Source: Labia minor
Taxonomy: Eukaryota > Arthropoda > Insecta > Dermaptera > Spongiphoridae
DNA length: 64,000 nucleotides
Assembly (NCBI GenBank): GCA_963082975.1
Contig: OY720344.1
Coordinates: forward strand, 32,027,172 to 32,091,171
Direction: 5' to 3'
The notes below the pieces were generated by a model. That model was not told the origin of the DNA, did not search any database, and saw only the letters and a list, made by a program, of their open reading frames with translations. A program made the position numbers and the translations under genes. Positions 22,330 through 33,350 of this stretch are shown one piece after another (the stretch's first letter is position 1; the number at the start of each line of letters is the position of its first letter).

Positions 22330-22720
22330 AATGCAGGTCATTTATTACATTGAACGTTATTCTTATTTGAGATTGGATAAGAAGCGTCACATCAAGGCAT
22401 GCAACCCTTGTCTCAGCGATGAGATGAAAGATCTTGTCAAGCGGTGACTTGCTATACAGCCGGGACTATAAATCGTTGAAGCTCATGAAAATTTGGAAAG
22501 AGTGCAGCCGGGAGGATTGCAAAGGTGGATTGCTAAAGGGCAGAGACCTCCCTTTGTGGTTATTTTTCGAGTAACGTACAATTTATCTGATTCCAGGATT
22601 GGGAAACGGCACGCGTCTTCCTTCTTCAAGGACCACCGAAAAGCCTCCGTGATGACAATAAGGAAGAACAAGTCAGGAACAACATTTTCGACACCAACCA
22701 CACAGATTTATACCAATTTT
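22330..22720. other. GC-richer unique island, possibly old coding sequence
   Basis: The composition shifts toward GC over about 400 bp. Both strands are open for 70-80 codons (plus 22493-22729, minus 22483-22701) without recognisable domains. A good-looking 3' splice-site string, TTATCTGATTCCAG, occurs at about 22584-22597 on the plus strand. No further exon structure can be supported, so I leave it uncalled. Confidence 0.3.
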
Positions 22721-23015
22721 TCTTTTTAGAATATTTCAAATTGCGAAAAAAAACAAATAAAAAAATACATTTAAATTGTAGATCTTTCAAGGTACATAAA
22801 TAATAAACAAAAGAAAAATGATTAATAAAATAGTTAAATTTCGTTTTCATACAGTATAAATAAGTCAAAATAATAATAGATTTCAATTATTTATTAAAAT
22901 AAAAATAAGCAAAAAAAGTATAAAATTTTGAAATTAGGATGAAATAATTTCTAATAATACTTAATTTTTTTTAATAAGAATCAAATTGTAAGCTCAATTT
23001 ACTCTTTTAAGGATT

Positions 23016-23095
23016 TATATGCTAACTATAATAGCTCTTCCCCCTGCGCCGTCTAGTGATACATAAGTATTTGGTTGAATGACTGTTTGTAAAAG
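23016..23095 (-). mobile_element. Helitron tail fragment
   Basis: A worn stretch similar to 3000-3070: it shares the run AGTATTTGGTTGAA followed by GACTGTTTGTAAAAG, and has the remnant CCCCCTGCGCCGTCTAG. This matches the sequence just inside the Helitron 3' end at 2961. The terminus itself is degraded. Confidence 0.5.
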
Positions 23096-23466
23096 TTAAA
23101 TTAATTTTATAAAATATATTTTATAGAAGGATTAAAAAAAGTTTATTGTTTGCTAGGATATATATCAAATATATTTTTTAATATTTAAAATTAATATTTT
23201 AATTATATATAAATTGTTTTTTTGATAAAGTTAAAATATCTAATAAGGTTGGGGAAAGGAATATAAGGAATTTTAATGAAAAATCAATCAAAAATTAATT
23301 TACTTATATACAAAAATATTTATTAAAATATAAAAAATAAATATTATTAAGAATACAATTATATTAATATAATATAATATTTACATACGATTGGAGAATA
23401 GTAATATTATATAGATTTTACATTATTTATAACAAAATAAAAATTAGATATTATATAAAAGAATAA

Positions 23467-23781
23467 TTAAATTCTTAAATTGTAATAGTAATTTCTTTTT
23501 CTATTGACTACATTACTTGTTAAGTCCAGATTTCTTCTCCTATTTCTTCGGCGATTAATCGGATGATTTATCACCGTCTCGATGTCATCCTCGTTCGGCG
23601 GAATATTTTCTTTATTTGCCATTATGTCTAAAAAATTGATTTCACCACCTACTAATCTTTCCGGGGTTTCAATTCTTATTGATTCATCGAGGAAAACATC
23701 GAAAGATGCTCTATGATGATAATAATTGAGTCCTTCTTCTATGATATTGTGAAGAACGTTCCACTCCTGTTTTAAATCCAT
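23467..23781 (-). CDS. Small KEN-box protein, intronless, family unknown
   Basis: A 104-residue minus-strand frame and the best host-gene candidate here. Unlike the chance frames around it, it is compositionally complex. The N-terminal half is acidic and hydrophobic (FDVFLDESIRIETPERLVGG, residues 27-46, including a TP site at 39-40). A KEN box sits at 57-59 in the favourable context NKENIPP, the degron type recognised by APC/C-Cdh1. A very basic stretch RRRNRRR (77-83), plus RKR at 94-96, looks like a bipartite nuclear localisation signal. RNLDL at 83-87 fits the cyclin-docking RxL consensus. The start has A at -3 and G at +4. A TATA box and Initiator lie about 160-200 bp upstream with no usable splice donor between, suggesting a single-exon gene with a short 5' UTR. 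Taken together the motifs hint at a cell-cycle regulator, but I do not recognise a family. Confidence 0.6.
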   Translation of the reverse strand: MDLKQEWNVLHNIIEEGLNYYHHRASFDVFLDESIRIETPERLVGGEINFLDIMANKENIPPNEDDIETVINHPINRRRNRRRNLDLTSNVVNRKRNYYYNLRI

Positions 23782-23939
23782 TCTGAAATCAAAAAAAAAA
23801 ACAAAAATAATTAATGATATATAATAAAATGAACAGGTCAGAAGAGGGAAGAAATATTGAAGATAGTTTGGTCTTCGGATCGTTTGGTTGTGTTGGTCAG
23901 AAAATTCTTTGAGAGCAACTGCTTGCTAAGAGAACTGAA

Positions 23940-23978
23940 CACTGAATGGCTCTTAACACACGTTTTCTGTATATATAC
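23940..23978 (-). promoter_or_regulatory. TATA box and Initiator of the KEN-box gene
   Basis: On the minus strand GTATATATAC (23969-23978) is followed about 30 bp later by TTCAGTG (23940-23946), which fits the arthropod Initiator TCAGT. A second TTCAGTT follows at 23933-23939. With A+1 near 23943 the 5' UTR would be about 160 nt. An octamer-like ATGCAAAT lies upstream at about 24017-24024. Spacing and strand agree with the frame at 23467-23781. Confidence 0.55.
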
Positions 23979-24417
23979 TCCCTTTTTAACAAAAGAATAC
24001 AATAATGGGATCCAATTTGCATGGGTCATTCAGGTACCTTTTATAGGTTTTTGTTTTGACCCTTTGAAAAGACAAAATTTGCAGGTAAATCTTTTCAATT
24101 CAAAATAAACAAAAATTTAAAAAAAAATACTTTTTTCCTTCATATAATTTCATAAATATAATTGAAAATATTTAGACAATTTTCAAATTTTGACATTTTT
24201 ACCTGTAATATTTATGACTGTTCAATTTTTTATCTATTGTATTATTTATTATTTTTCTATTACAAAGTGTATCTATCCTTTCTAACAAAATACAAATAAT
24301 TTAAAAAACTTAAATTCATTGTTAAATGAACAATCCAAAAGGAATTTCTTAATTAAAATAAAATTTTAAAAATTGACAATGATCTTCACAAAGCAATAAG
24401 TTTCTTTAAAAAAAAAA

Positions 24418-25030
24418 TCTGCGTGTCTCAAATCGACTATCTCACAAATTTGAATCGGATTAATTAACATATATTGTATTTAAATTAAATTAATTAAATT
24501 ATAAATTAAAATTAATAAATAATATTTATTAAACCAGTACGTGTTTGGCTCCTTGTTGATGACAGACACCAAGTTATGTGTGGCGCGTGTTTGGCCGTCA
24601 ACGTGTTGAAAAATTTAAAAAATTAATTCCGGTAATTTCAATCAAGGTGAAATTCTATATATAGCACTTTTATACAATTTTTAATCGTGTGAAAAAATAT
24701 CAAAGATATATCTTTATTTTTACGGTCAGTTTAGAGGAAATAAGCAAAATTGGATTAAATAACAAATACCCTATTTAAATTAAATTTAATAAATTATAAA
24801 TTATAAATTAAAATTAATAAATAATATTTATTAAACCAGCGCTTGTTCGGATCTTTGTTGTTGGCACCACGACACGTGCTGGCGAGATAGTAAAAAAATG
24901 AAAACCTTGTAGGAAATAGTCCTCTTCCGAATGAGCGTCATTTCTCAAAAATTGATAGAAAACTATGAATTTTCAATAGTGCCTGTGTGCCAAATTTCAC
25001 TATTCTAGCTCAAAACGTTTTTGCGTTTTT
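24418..25030 (-). mobile_element. HINE/DINE-1-like element, family B, copy 3 (5' truncated, internally duplicated)
   Basis: Its 3' side, with GTGTCTCAAATCGACTATCT, starts at about 24422. The family block TATTTATTAAACCAG occurs twice (about 24523 and 24823), and a fragment ending GCTGGCGAGATAGTAAAAA sits in the middle at about 24877-24897. So either a shortened family-B copy is nested in or fused to another, or there has been an internal duplication. The 5' terminus expected beyond 25030 is missing. Confidence 0.65.
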
Positions 25031-25569
25031 TTAGTTTAAAATGTGCTTATTAGCCAAATATATATATAAGTTTTAATATCCCTAAACCCATGTGGGATTC
25101 AATTTATACAATATGTACAATTTATAACAAAATTGTGCAATAAAGCACATTCGTTTTTAAGCTGAGATGTTACAATAAATGTATATAAAAATGAAATTTT
25201 TACATTGTTTCAATTGCATTCATAAATAAAATTTATTTTACAGCTAATGATATACTATATTAAATTTATTCAGAAAAAGGCATAGAGAAAAAAAAACCTG
25301 AAAATAATAGTTACAATAAAAAATTTTAAATTATTTACAATTTGATTTATATATTTTTTGTAATACCAACTAACAATACTCTTTGTTCTGGTTTAGGTCT
25401 TTGTCCCTATTTGACATTTCCAGAGTATACCTTCACAGCCTTTAAGGTCCTTTCCATCAAGGTAGTGATCATAAATTATTCTTTTGTCATTATTCTTCCG
25501 AAAAACATGGAAAATTATTGGGATGTTATTGCTAATCTGTAAATAACCATTTGCATCCAGATAAGGGAA

Positions 25570-27009
25570 TGCCTCGGGAGGATTGAAACCTATCAGAAAT
25601 GTGTTTTTATATGCCAGGTATGCAAGCTTTGCTAGCTATTGTCGGACAAGCATTTTTGCAATTTCGGATTATTTTGCTGCTGGAAAAATAATTTGACTTC
25701 TTCCCGCAAAGCGAATAGTCGGGTCAATATTTTGCCCTTCGACAGCCATCTCACCTCAGCATGACGAAAAAGATGAGTATACTCGGAATCGATTTCTTCG
25801 CAAAGTGCCTCAAATATTCGAGAATTGAGTGCTTTGGGTCTAATTTCCTTTATAATTTCAATGACATTTGATAATACTTCGTGTAATTCTGGGGACATTT
25901 TTTTCGCTGCAAGTTGTTCTCGATGTATAATGCAGTGTGTAGATAAAATGTCTGGGTGACCAACATTCTTCACCTTCCTGAAAGATGTCCAGTCATATTT
26001 GCGGCACCATCTGTGCAGATTCCAATACATTTTTTCCAATCAATTTCATGTTCCCGGAAATAACTATTAAGTGCTTTAAAAATCTCAGAGCTGCTAGAAC
26101 TTGTTCTACCCGGCAAATTAAGCGAAGAAAGTAGTTCTTTATGTAACTCTCCTTCACACTCAACCCTCACAAAACAAAGAAGAAGTGCTTTGTTTGTAAT
26201 GCCCGTAGATTCGCCAAGTTGGATTGAATAAAATAAATAATTTTTCACCATTTTTATTATCTAATTTTCAATGTCTTCGGTCATATCTTCGTTTCTGCGC
26301 TTGATAGTATTATCAGACATAGGAATTACTTTCAATTTCTGAACAGCCTGCATTCCCAAAATCTGTTCACAGGCTTTTAACATGCATAGCTTAATTAATT
26401 CTTCTCCAATCGTGTAGGCTTTATTCATTTCGCGATCTGATTTGCTATGAAATAGAAAGCCTTTAGTAATGATTTATCTTCCATGGTCATTTTTCTTAAA
26501 GCAATAACATGCTTTTGAATATTTTCATGCATTCTTTTAAAATATTCTAGCGGGTTTTTTTTTGCTAAATCCGGGTGTTTTGAATTCAAGTGTCTTTCAA
26601 GTTTTGAAGGTTTTAATGCATCGTTAGATAGGCTTTCAGAACGGCTGTGGTTCCAGTTCACTCTCAGGTTTTTCAATGAACACAAATTTTAAGTAGTAGA
26701 AATGATATTTTGTTGATAGTTTGTGTTTTTTCTTCTCTCCACCTTCCGTTCCAATAAATAAATATTATGAAGTGTGAAAATTGAGGTTATGTATTGACGT
26801 AACTGTGTAATTATTAAAATGAAAAGTTTGGTACTTACTTCTGGTGTTCTATTGTTTAATGTAGATAATATTAATATTAAAACTGACTCCAATAACTCAC
26901 ATTAAAAAACTTGAAACATTCAGCAGCAGTACGACTTATTTCCCGCGGCGTTATTCTACGCGCAGAAAGAGTACGATTCTCTCGCGGACCAACACTTTGG
27001 GAACCGCTG
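25570..27009 (-). pseudogene. Decayed ZBED5-like hAT transposon
   Basis: Three minus-strand frames encode consecutive parts of a ZBED5/SCAND3-like (Buster-type) hAT transposase. 26425-26685: the end of a BED zinc finger, with LKPSKLERHLNSKHP. 25970-26251: the RNase-H-like core, with IGICTDGAANMTG, where the Asp is catalytic. 25632-26039: CIIHREQLAAKKM and EVRWLSKGKILTR, the hAT core motifs. A KLAYLA remnant of the next motif follows just below 25632. Frames are broken between the parts, and the C-terminal dimerisation region is absent. The upstream terminus is recognisable: CAGCGGTTCCCAAAG read inward from 27009. No opposite terminus was found, so the element is truncated and inactive. It is a transposon fossil rather than a host ZBED gene, because its terminus is attached. 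Confidence 0.8.
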
Positions 27010-27349
27010 TACTAGATCATGCAACTATATTTTATTAGAGGCCTAATGAATAGTTGATAACTTAATAATTTCAATTTTGGATTTAGATGAGAGCAAAAGA
27101 ATACTATTTTGAGTCCCATGGTCTGGCTTTATTTAATTATATATCTACATGTTGATGAAATAATAGTCATTCATCAAGATGTAGTCGTAAGTATTTTACA
27201 ATTTTTTTATGGGGTATCATTTGATTTTGTACATTAATCTGAAAATCTTTCCAGTGTTTTTTTTTCAAATTGTTATTTCCCGCGTCCGAAATAGAATGGT
27301 TTCACATTTATCTAAATTTATTTTCAATTTTCAATTATAATAAAATGAG

Positions 27350-27535
27350 AAAATTTTGTTAACGAGTGATCATCCGCAAAAGGCAGACCGCCGCTACCTT
27401 GTGTTACATTAATGCCATAGGGTAGTAAGATATCATTTATAAAGAGATTAAATGCTTTCTTCACATCTATGAGGCAGGCTGCTACATATTGCCTCATTAA
27501 GGGCCCAACAAATGTCAGATGTCAGTTTGGTTATT
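27350..27535 (-). mobile_element. Non-LTR reverse transcriptase remnant
   Basis: On the minus strand a short frame reads ACLIDVKKAFN then INDILLPYGINV and GLPFADDHSL. The first and last resemble the RT palm motifs with catalytic Asp (D-x-x-K-A-F and F-A-D-D), brought unusually close together. This is therefore an internally deleted LINE scrap, different from the RTE-like family elsewhere. Clade not determined. Confidence 0.5.
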
Positions 27536-27547
27536 GTATGAATTGTT

Positions 27548-27700
27548 GAATGAAAACGTTTTTGCGTAATCTTGTCTACATACACATACACATGGCATTT
27601 TTCAACCTTAGTGAAAATGACTAAGGGTCCTTCAAAACGTGTAAAAACATCAAAATTTTGACATTGAAAATTTTGAAACTATTTTACGAGATGGTAAAAA
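27548..27700 (-). mobile_element. HINE family B, 5'-end fragment
   Basis: Matches the 5' third of family B: AAACGTTTTTGCGTAATCTT, a CA-rich tract, TCAACCTTAGTGAAAATGAC, and a worn terminus ACGAGATGGTAAAAA at 27700. The 3' part is absent. Confidence 0.65.
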
Positions 27701-28435
27701 TTGTTATTATTGATAATATATATTCAATAATTTCTTTATATTTAATAATTTTTAAACAGTCAAAGAAAAAGTCTTTGGTTATTTATTTTATTTTAATGTA
27801 ATAATAAAATTAATGATTTTTAAAATATATTTATTTATTTTATTTTCATAGCAAATAAACTAATGATTTTTCAGGGTTTTTTAAGAAAAATATAATATAA
27901 ATGTTTAAAAAAAATAAATAAATAAATCAACATATTTAATACCAAAACAAATCCGTAGCCAACAGCATGAAATGTCCTCAAATGTTAATCAGAAACCTGG
28001 TTGATCTATTGCTTAACTTCCGTAGTCTTATTGGATCTAGTGCATTCAAAGTCACCTACGACTGACATAGCCATGCCCTTTGATATGTCTATACTTCACT
28101 TCAATATAATAATAATATTAAATATTAGATTTATTCGTAGTTCATATAAAAATTAACAAAAAAGATTTTCATTTATTTTGTATTTTAAAAATAAAATATA
28201 TTTAAATAAAATGTAAATTCTAATTAAACTATTTGAAAATTTATTCACAATAATAATCTAAGATAAATTAAGACAAAAATTGTATGTGTTATTGGAATTT
28301 TAATAAAAAAAAAATTAAGAGGATAAATCTTTCATCTAAAAATGAGTCATCCAATGAATGTAAACAATATTCCCTCCTTTTTTTTATTAAATTATACTTA
28401 TACTTCAATTGAAAGTAAATTGAATATAAAAGTAT
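27701..28435. other. AT-rich non-coding
   Basis: Nothing recognised; a small GC-richer patch at about 27955-28095 has no repeat partner in the window. Confidence 0.35.
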
Positions 28436-28439
28436 AGTA

Positions 28440-28700
28440 TGATTTTACAAAGAGACGGTCATCGAGTGCCTTGACCTGTCTGCTGACTGTTCAGAAATCC
28501 TCCCTTCGTTTGTCATCAAGTATCCCCCGACGACACCTGGAAGTCATCTTGTTTTGCTGACAGAGGATTCCCCGGCCAATGCTCCCTCCCCCCACCCTCT
28601 CCTCACTTCCATACACATGTTCATTGCTATTCTCTCATCTCCGTCACCTATCTTGTCAATGACTTTGACATTATTTCATTTTGTCATGATAAGATCATGC
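28440..28700. other. GC-richer unique island
   Basis: About 250 bp of mixed-composition sequence without stop-free frames of note and without repeat partners here. Such islands recur at 1400, 18165, 44390, 50890, 53640 and 58120. Conserved non-coding DNA is possible, but only comparison with relatives could show it. Confidence 0.3.
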
Positions 28701-29594
28701 AATCACTCGTGATAATGATTTTTACAGACAACAAATCAGGTAGGGAACAAAAAAAACAAAAACATACAACATAGAACGTAGTTAGAACAATAAATGACAG
28801 TTATTTTGGTGAATTAACAGTCATCGTTCAAAAATCTTAATATATTCAGAAGTATAAATGAGATAAAATCTATGTATGATAAAGAAAGTCAAAAAGCTTC
28901 CAGCGTCAAAAAAGACCGACGATTCGAAAAGAATTTAACAAAAAAACTCCTCCAATCATCCCATGTTATATATCCTATAATATTAATTTTTGTTATTGTT
29001 TTATTTATTTATTAATTATAAGACACAAAGAATCACATTATTTGAAAATAGGATTATTGATTTTATCTATTCGAGGAGTTTTGCATTCATTTTATAATTT
29101 GTTTTTAATTCATGCTAATTTTATATATTTAGTAATAGAAAAATTTAATAATACAAAAAAACGTAAGTATAAATATTCAATTTTATTATTTATTATTATT
29201 AGTTATATAATTCATTTTTATAAGCTATTTTCATTAAAATTTATATATCTGTGACTATTCTCAAGGACAGGAATTCTGCTATCTTGAAGGAATTTAAAAA
29301 AGCGAATGATATCAGATCTAGAAACTGACTGTTCCTTTGGAATCACAAGATAAGATCCGAATAAACAATAAACTACATATTTGAAAATTAACTATATACA
29401 TGAAATATAAAAAAATATTTAATTTTCGATTAATCTTATTGAGAATTGAAAATGTTTCTCTAAAACTTGTAATTCGGATTTTAAATCATTAGAAATTTCA
29501 TTAAAATATGGATAATATCGATATATATGTATATATTCATAGTAATAATATATATATATATATATATAAATGTTTAAATCAATATTTGAGGATT
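28701..29594. other. AT-rich non-coding
   Basis: Plus-strand frame 29042-29254 is hydrophobic low-complexity and is not supported as a gene. A TA microsatellite is at about 29548-29570. Confidence 0.35.
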
Positions 29595-29602
29595 GACTAG
29601 TC

Positions 29603-29872
29603 CAGTGGTTTCCAAGCCATTTTGGCCAAGCGCGCCCTGAAAATTCACTTTTTTTAATTTTATTAACAAGTAAACTGAAAGTTAAATGTACCTATACGCA
29701 AAATATTATAAATAAAGGTGTAAATTAGAAACATTGAAGTTATGTATTTATTTATTGAACTCAGAAAAGAAAAGCAAGTTTTTTTCCCTAAATGCACCTG
29801 TGACCATCACCGCCCCCCTGGATCGCTGCAGCACCCACAAGGTGGCGGAAGCGCTCACTTTGGAAATCATTG
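29603..29872. mobile_element. hAT MITE with 8-bp TSD
   Basis: A 270-bp element with terminal inverted repeats CAGTGGTTTCCAAG and, read inward from the right, CAATGATTTCCAAAG. The flanks GACTAGTC (29595-29602) and GACTAATC (29873-29880) match at 7 of 8 positions, the expected hAT duplication. The right half contains CCCCCTGGATCGCTGCAG and CACAAGGTGGCGGAAGCG. The two frames crossing it (29734-29994, 29742-29960) are not genes. Confidence 0.85.
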
Positions 29873-30179
29873 GACTAATCTTATATTCAATCATGATTTT
29901 AAATTGCAAATTCTTCAGGATTTTAGGCTTACAAATTCAATTTTGTTCCTTAAACATTGAAGGTTTTTATAATTTCAAACTTTTTATTATATAATAATAA
30001 ATAATATCCTTACTTATATATACATATATAGTACATATTATATATATATATATACTTATATTAACTAATTAGATGCTCCTTTAAAGCCTCATGAGATGTT
30101 CAAACTTCTATATAAAATTATACTTACCACTAATATTTATTTTTCAACTCAAAAATTATTGGTTGCAGAAAATACCTTC

Positions 30180-30415
30180 CTCCTTAATCTTCCCCCAGGG
30201 GTCTATTTAACAACAGTAGGGGTCGAATGGGGATCGATTGGGACTCGAAGTAAAAACCATTCTTAATATACAAATCTCACATACCTAGTTGCGTATGAAA
30301 AATTTTAAATTTTTTATAATTGACTAAAAAGTTTGGCAACCCTTGTATTAATGCCTTTCATTTTAGACTACCAACCGATTGTTTCTCAATTGATCTCCCT
30401 ATAACGAAACTTATA
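30180..30415. mobile_element. Probable hAT end abutting a worn RTE scrap
   Basis: The string CAAGGGTTGCCAAACTTTTT, read on the minus strand from about 30352, looks like a hAT terminus. Just beyond it, about 30360-30410 on the minus strand resembles the RTE tail region (GGGAGATCAATTGAGAAAC). The opposite hAT end is not identified and no TSD is evident. Confidence 0.35.
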
Positions 30416-30419
30416 ACTT

Positions 30420-32265
30420 GCCTTGATAAGTAATAATAATAATAATGTTCCTCATACTATTGTACAAACATGTTTAAAATGAAAGAAGATAAAAACATAT
30501 ATATAAATATTTAAAAGTAAAATATTTAAAAGTAAAAATGAAATGAAATGATATAAAAGCGTAAGTATAAATAATAATTAATGCATTTATTGATTTTCAA
30601 ATATAGATGAATAAAATTAAAATTAAACTTTATATATATATATAATTTAAATTAATAATTAATAAATTATATTCTAGTATCTATGTAATATACTAATATA
30701 AAAACTAAATGATAAAAAGAGTATAAAATATATAATTTTATATAATAATCTAATATAATTGAATAAAATTTCAATTTTATCCATTTTGAAAGTATGTAAT
30801 AACTATTTATGGTTATATTCCATATACCTATTATATTAATTTATGAATATTCATATATATTTATCCAAATGAATTATATAAAATACAAATTAAAAGTATA
30901 AAATTATTTATTTATATGTATTACCATTACCACATTATACGAATAATATATATATTAATAATATATTTATGATCAAAATACTAAAAAAGTATTATTATTT
31001 GAAACGCATTTACCTCAAATGTCAATTGTTATTTTTATATCGTTCTCTTTTGAAATGATTTCGATCATTAAAATTAATGATGGAGTTAAAAATTGAAAAT
31101 TAATTTCCTAAAATTTAAAAATAAAATTAAACAATAATTAATGATTAAATTATTTCACTTTTCAAAGATGAATATATTATATATATGTTCATGTAAAATA
31201 ACCAGCATTAAAACAAAAAATATATATAATAAATATACATTATTACTAAAAATATTTTTAATGAAACCAACATTTTTTCACTAATTTTATAAAAAAATTT
31301 AAACTATAAAATAATCTAAATATATATATATTGTCAGTTTTTAAAAAATATCAAAAATTTTAAGTATATATATTATAAATTTAAAATTTATTCCTCTCGA
31401 TAAAGAAATTGATTTGAAATATATTTTCATTGAAAGTATTTTAAGATAATTTTTTTTTTATAGATAATGTTATACATATTATCTTTTCTAAGTTCCACAG
31501 AATTTCTTTTTCTTAATTTAATATTACCTTCCTATTAATAAATACCAGATTTCTTATAATAAATTAATTTCTATTTTTTTTTTTATTTTTTTTTTTATTT
31601 TTACAAGATCTTATCTCATCTTGTCAAAGGAATATTTTTTCTAAGAAAATGATCACTAAGAGAATTAATAATCAATTTTATCATTGACATTTTATCATGA
31701 TACGTGTTTTATAATGCGTAGTCATAGTCCAATTGGGTAGAGAAGGAGAGGTAGAGTGTAGGTGGAGGGAGAATTATTTTCTCCGTAGGTAATCAATCAA
31801 GTTTCACCTTCTTTCAATCAGGTTTTATTCGTTTCACTTCTTTCCGGTTCCTTACTCTCCAAAATTTGTCTATTTCCATTGGCGACGAGTAACTCGTCGC
31901 CCGCAAAAAGTCTTTGCACTTTTCCTCGTTGCCTTTCTAAATAGATTTTAATTGTTTCCATTACTGAATATACAATTTTACATAATCTTAAGCAGGCATC
32001 CCCCCACTTTTAGAATATATTTTAAAATAAATCGTAAAGTTTTAGTAAACATAAATAGATGATTGTTGATTAATTGTAAAGGTTAATGATACAATCCACA
32101 TAATTAATTATCATTTGGATTCAATCAAATCTGACAATTCATTTTCATTTTCATTTATTTTTTTGTTTTTTTCAACTTTAAAAGTGTTAACTGATAACAA
32201 CACTTAATTATTATATTATATTTGATTTGATTATAAGAAGAAATCTAAAGATTTCATTTTAAAAA
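30420..32265. other. Very AT-rich non-coding
   Basis: Mainly A/T runs. About 31715-31930 is less AT-rich, without recognisable features. Confidence 0.4.
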
Positions 32266-32269
32266 AGGG

Positions 32270-32600
32270 GTTATTGGTAACCGAAAAAGAATGAAATCAC
32301 AAACGAATGAAGAAGATTGCATAACAAGGCATAACATAATCTATATATATGTATCTTTACGTATAGTTAGAGTTATAAAATCATGGAGGTTAGTATGGGA
32401 GGAATAATTGATTGGAATAGTTGACGAAAAGCTTGTTTATGGGAAGATTAATCTGGAAGCGAACGGTTAACAGATCAAAGACCGCTGAATTGATAATATA
32501 ATATAAATTAGGATGTGAGAAAATTGATAGAGAATGTGAATTGAATGTAGGTGGATAAGGACGGTTGGAGGAATGTGGTCGCTGCATAAATTAACTTTTA
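32270..32600 (+). mobile_element. Strongly decayed RTE-like LINE tail
   Basis: Parallels 6190-6510: ACCGAAAAAGAATGAAATCA, a GATTGCATAAC block, TTAGAGTTATAAAATCATGG, and near the end GGTTGGAGGAATGTGGTCGC, which matches the TWRNVV region of the LINE tail. No intact frame. Confidence 0.5.
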
Positions 32601-33165
32601 ATTTCGGTATTGTTACTGAGAATGATAGATGAATTAATATTTTAAAAACAATGTGAAATTAAATAAATTAAATAAAGTATATATGTTTATAAATCGAGAC
32701 TGAAAAAAAAATTAATTTTCTTGAAAAATTAAATTTTATAAGGAAATATAAAAAAATTTTATTTAAATATTATTTTACTTTATTTATTATTTGATCTTCT
32801 ATTGAATACCACTTTCTTCATTAATTTTATAGTAATGCTTTAAAATAACTTATTTAAATAGAATGCCTTCTTTAAAGTTTCCTATATTTTTAATAAGCAT
32901 CTTTATTCATCATTTAAATTCATGATTTGATTTTATTCTTTGTTTTTCAATGTTCATTCCTTAATGCATAATCAATATAATTCAAAATAAAAAAGAATTA
33001 TAATAAATGTAAGTTTATAATCTTATAATATGTATTCTTATTCTGATTTTTCATTTTCATCATCTTCGTCTTATTTAGATTCTTTGGATTATCATCCCCA
33101 CTCTCCGTTTTCATGCCTTGTCTATTTAGGAAGGAGATTTTTGTTGGGAGTGACTCAGTGTAGCG
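32601..33165. other. AT-rich non-coding
   Basis: Nothing recognised. Confidence 0.35.
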
Positions 33166-33169
33166 AGCA

Positions 33170-33350
33170 GGAGGCGATTTTTTTTTCAGGAATGCCGTTC
33201 TAGAGCCTTGACGCCCAGGTGCCGTTTCTAGGCTACAGGTGTGAGATGAGGTGTGCTCATTGGTGCAAAGACACGATAAAGTGACACCCGCACTCGACAT
33301 TGGTCATTGGTCATGCTGCACCTGGATGCTGGCACAATCCGACTAGTAAA
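33170..33350. other. GC-richer island with a 100-codon minus frame
   Basis: The minus frame 32998-33300 starts in this island and runs into AT-rich sequence, where it becomes lysine/asparagine-rich. I see no domain, promoter or splice pattern. The N-terminal half is compositionally plausible as protein, but evidence is insufficient for a gene call. Confidence 0.25.

Noticed and set aside
23782-23800. Strong 3' splice-site-like string (T-run then GATTTCAG) just before the KEN-box start codon
   Set aside because: No usable splice donor lies between the putative Initiator and this point, so an unspliced 5' UTR is simpler. An upstream exon beyond the TATA box cannot be fully excluded.
25632-26685. 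A host ZBED-type gene
   Set aside because: Frames are interrupted between domains and a hAT terminus is attached at 27009, so it is a transposon fossil.
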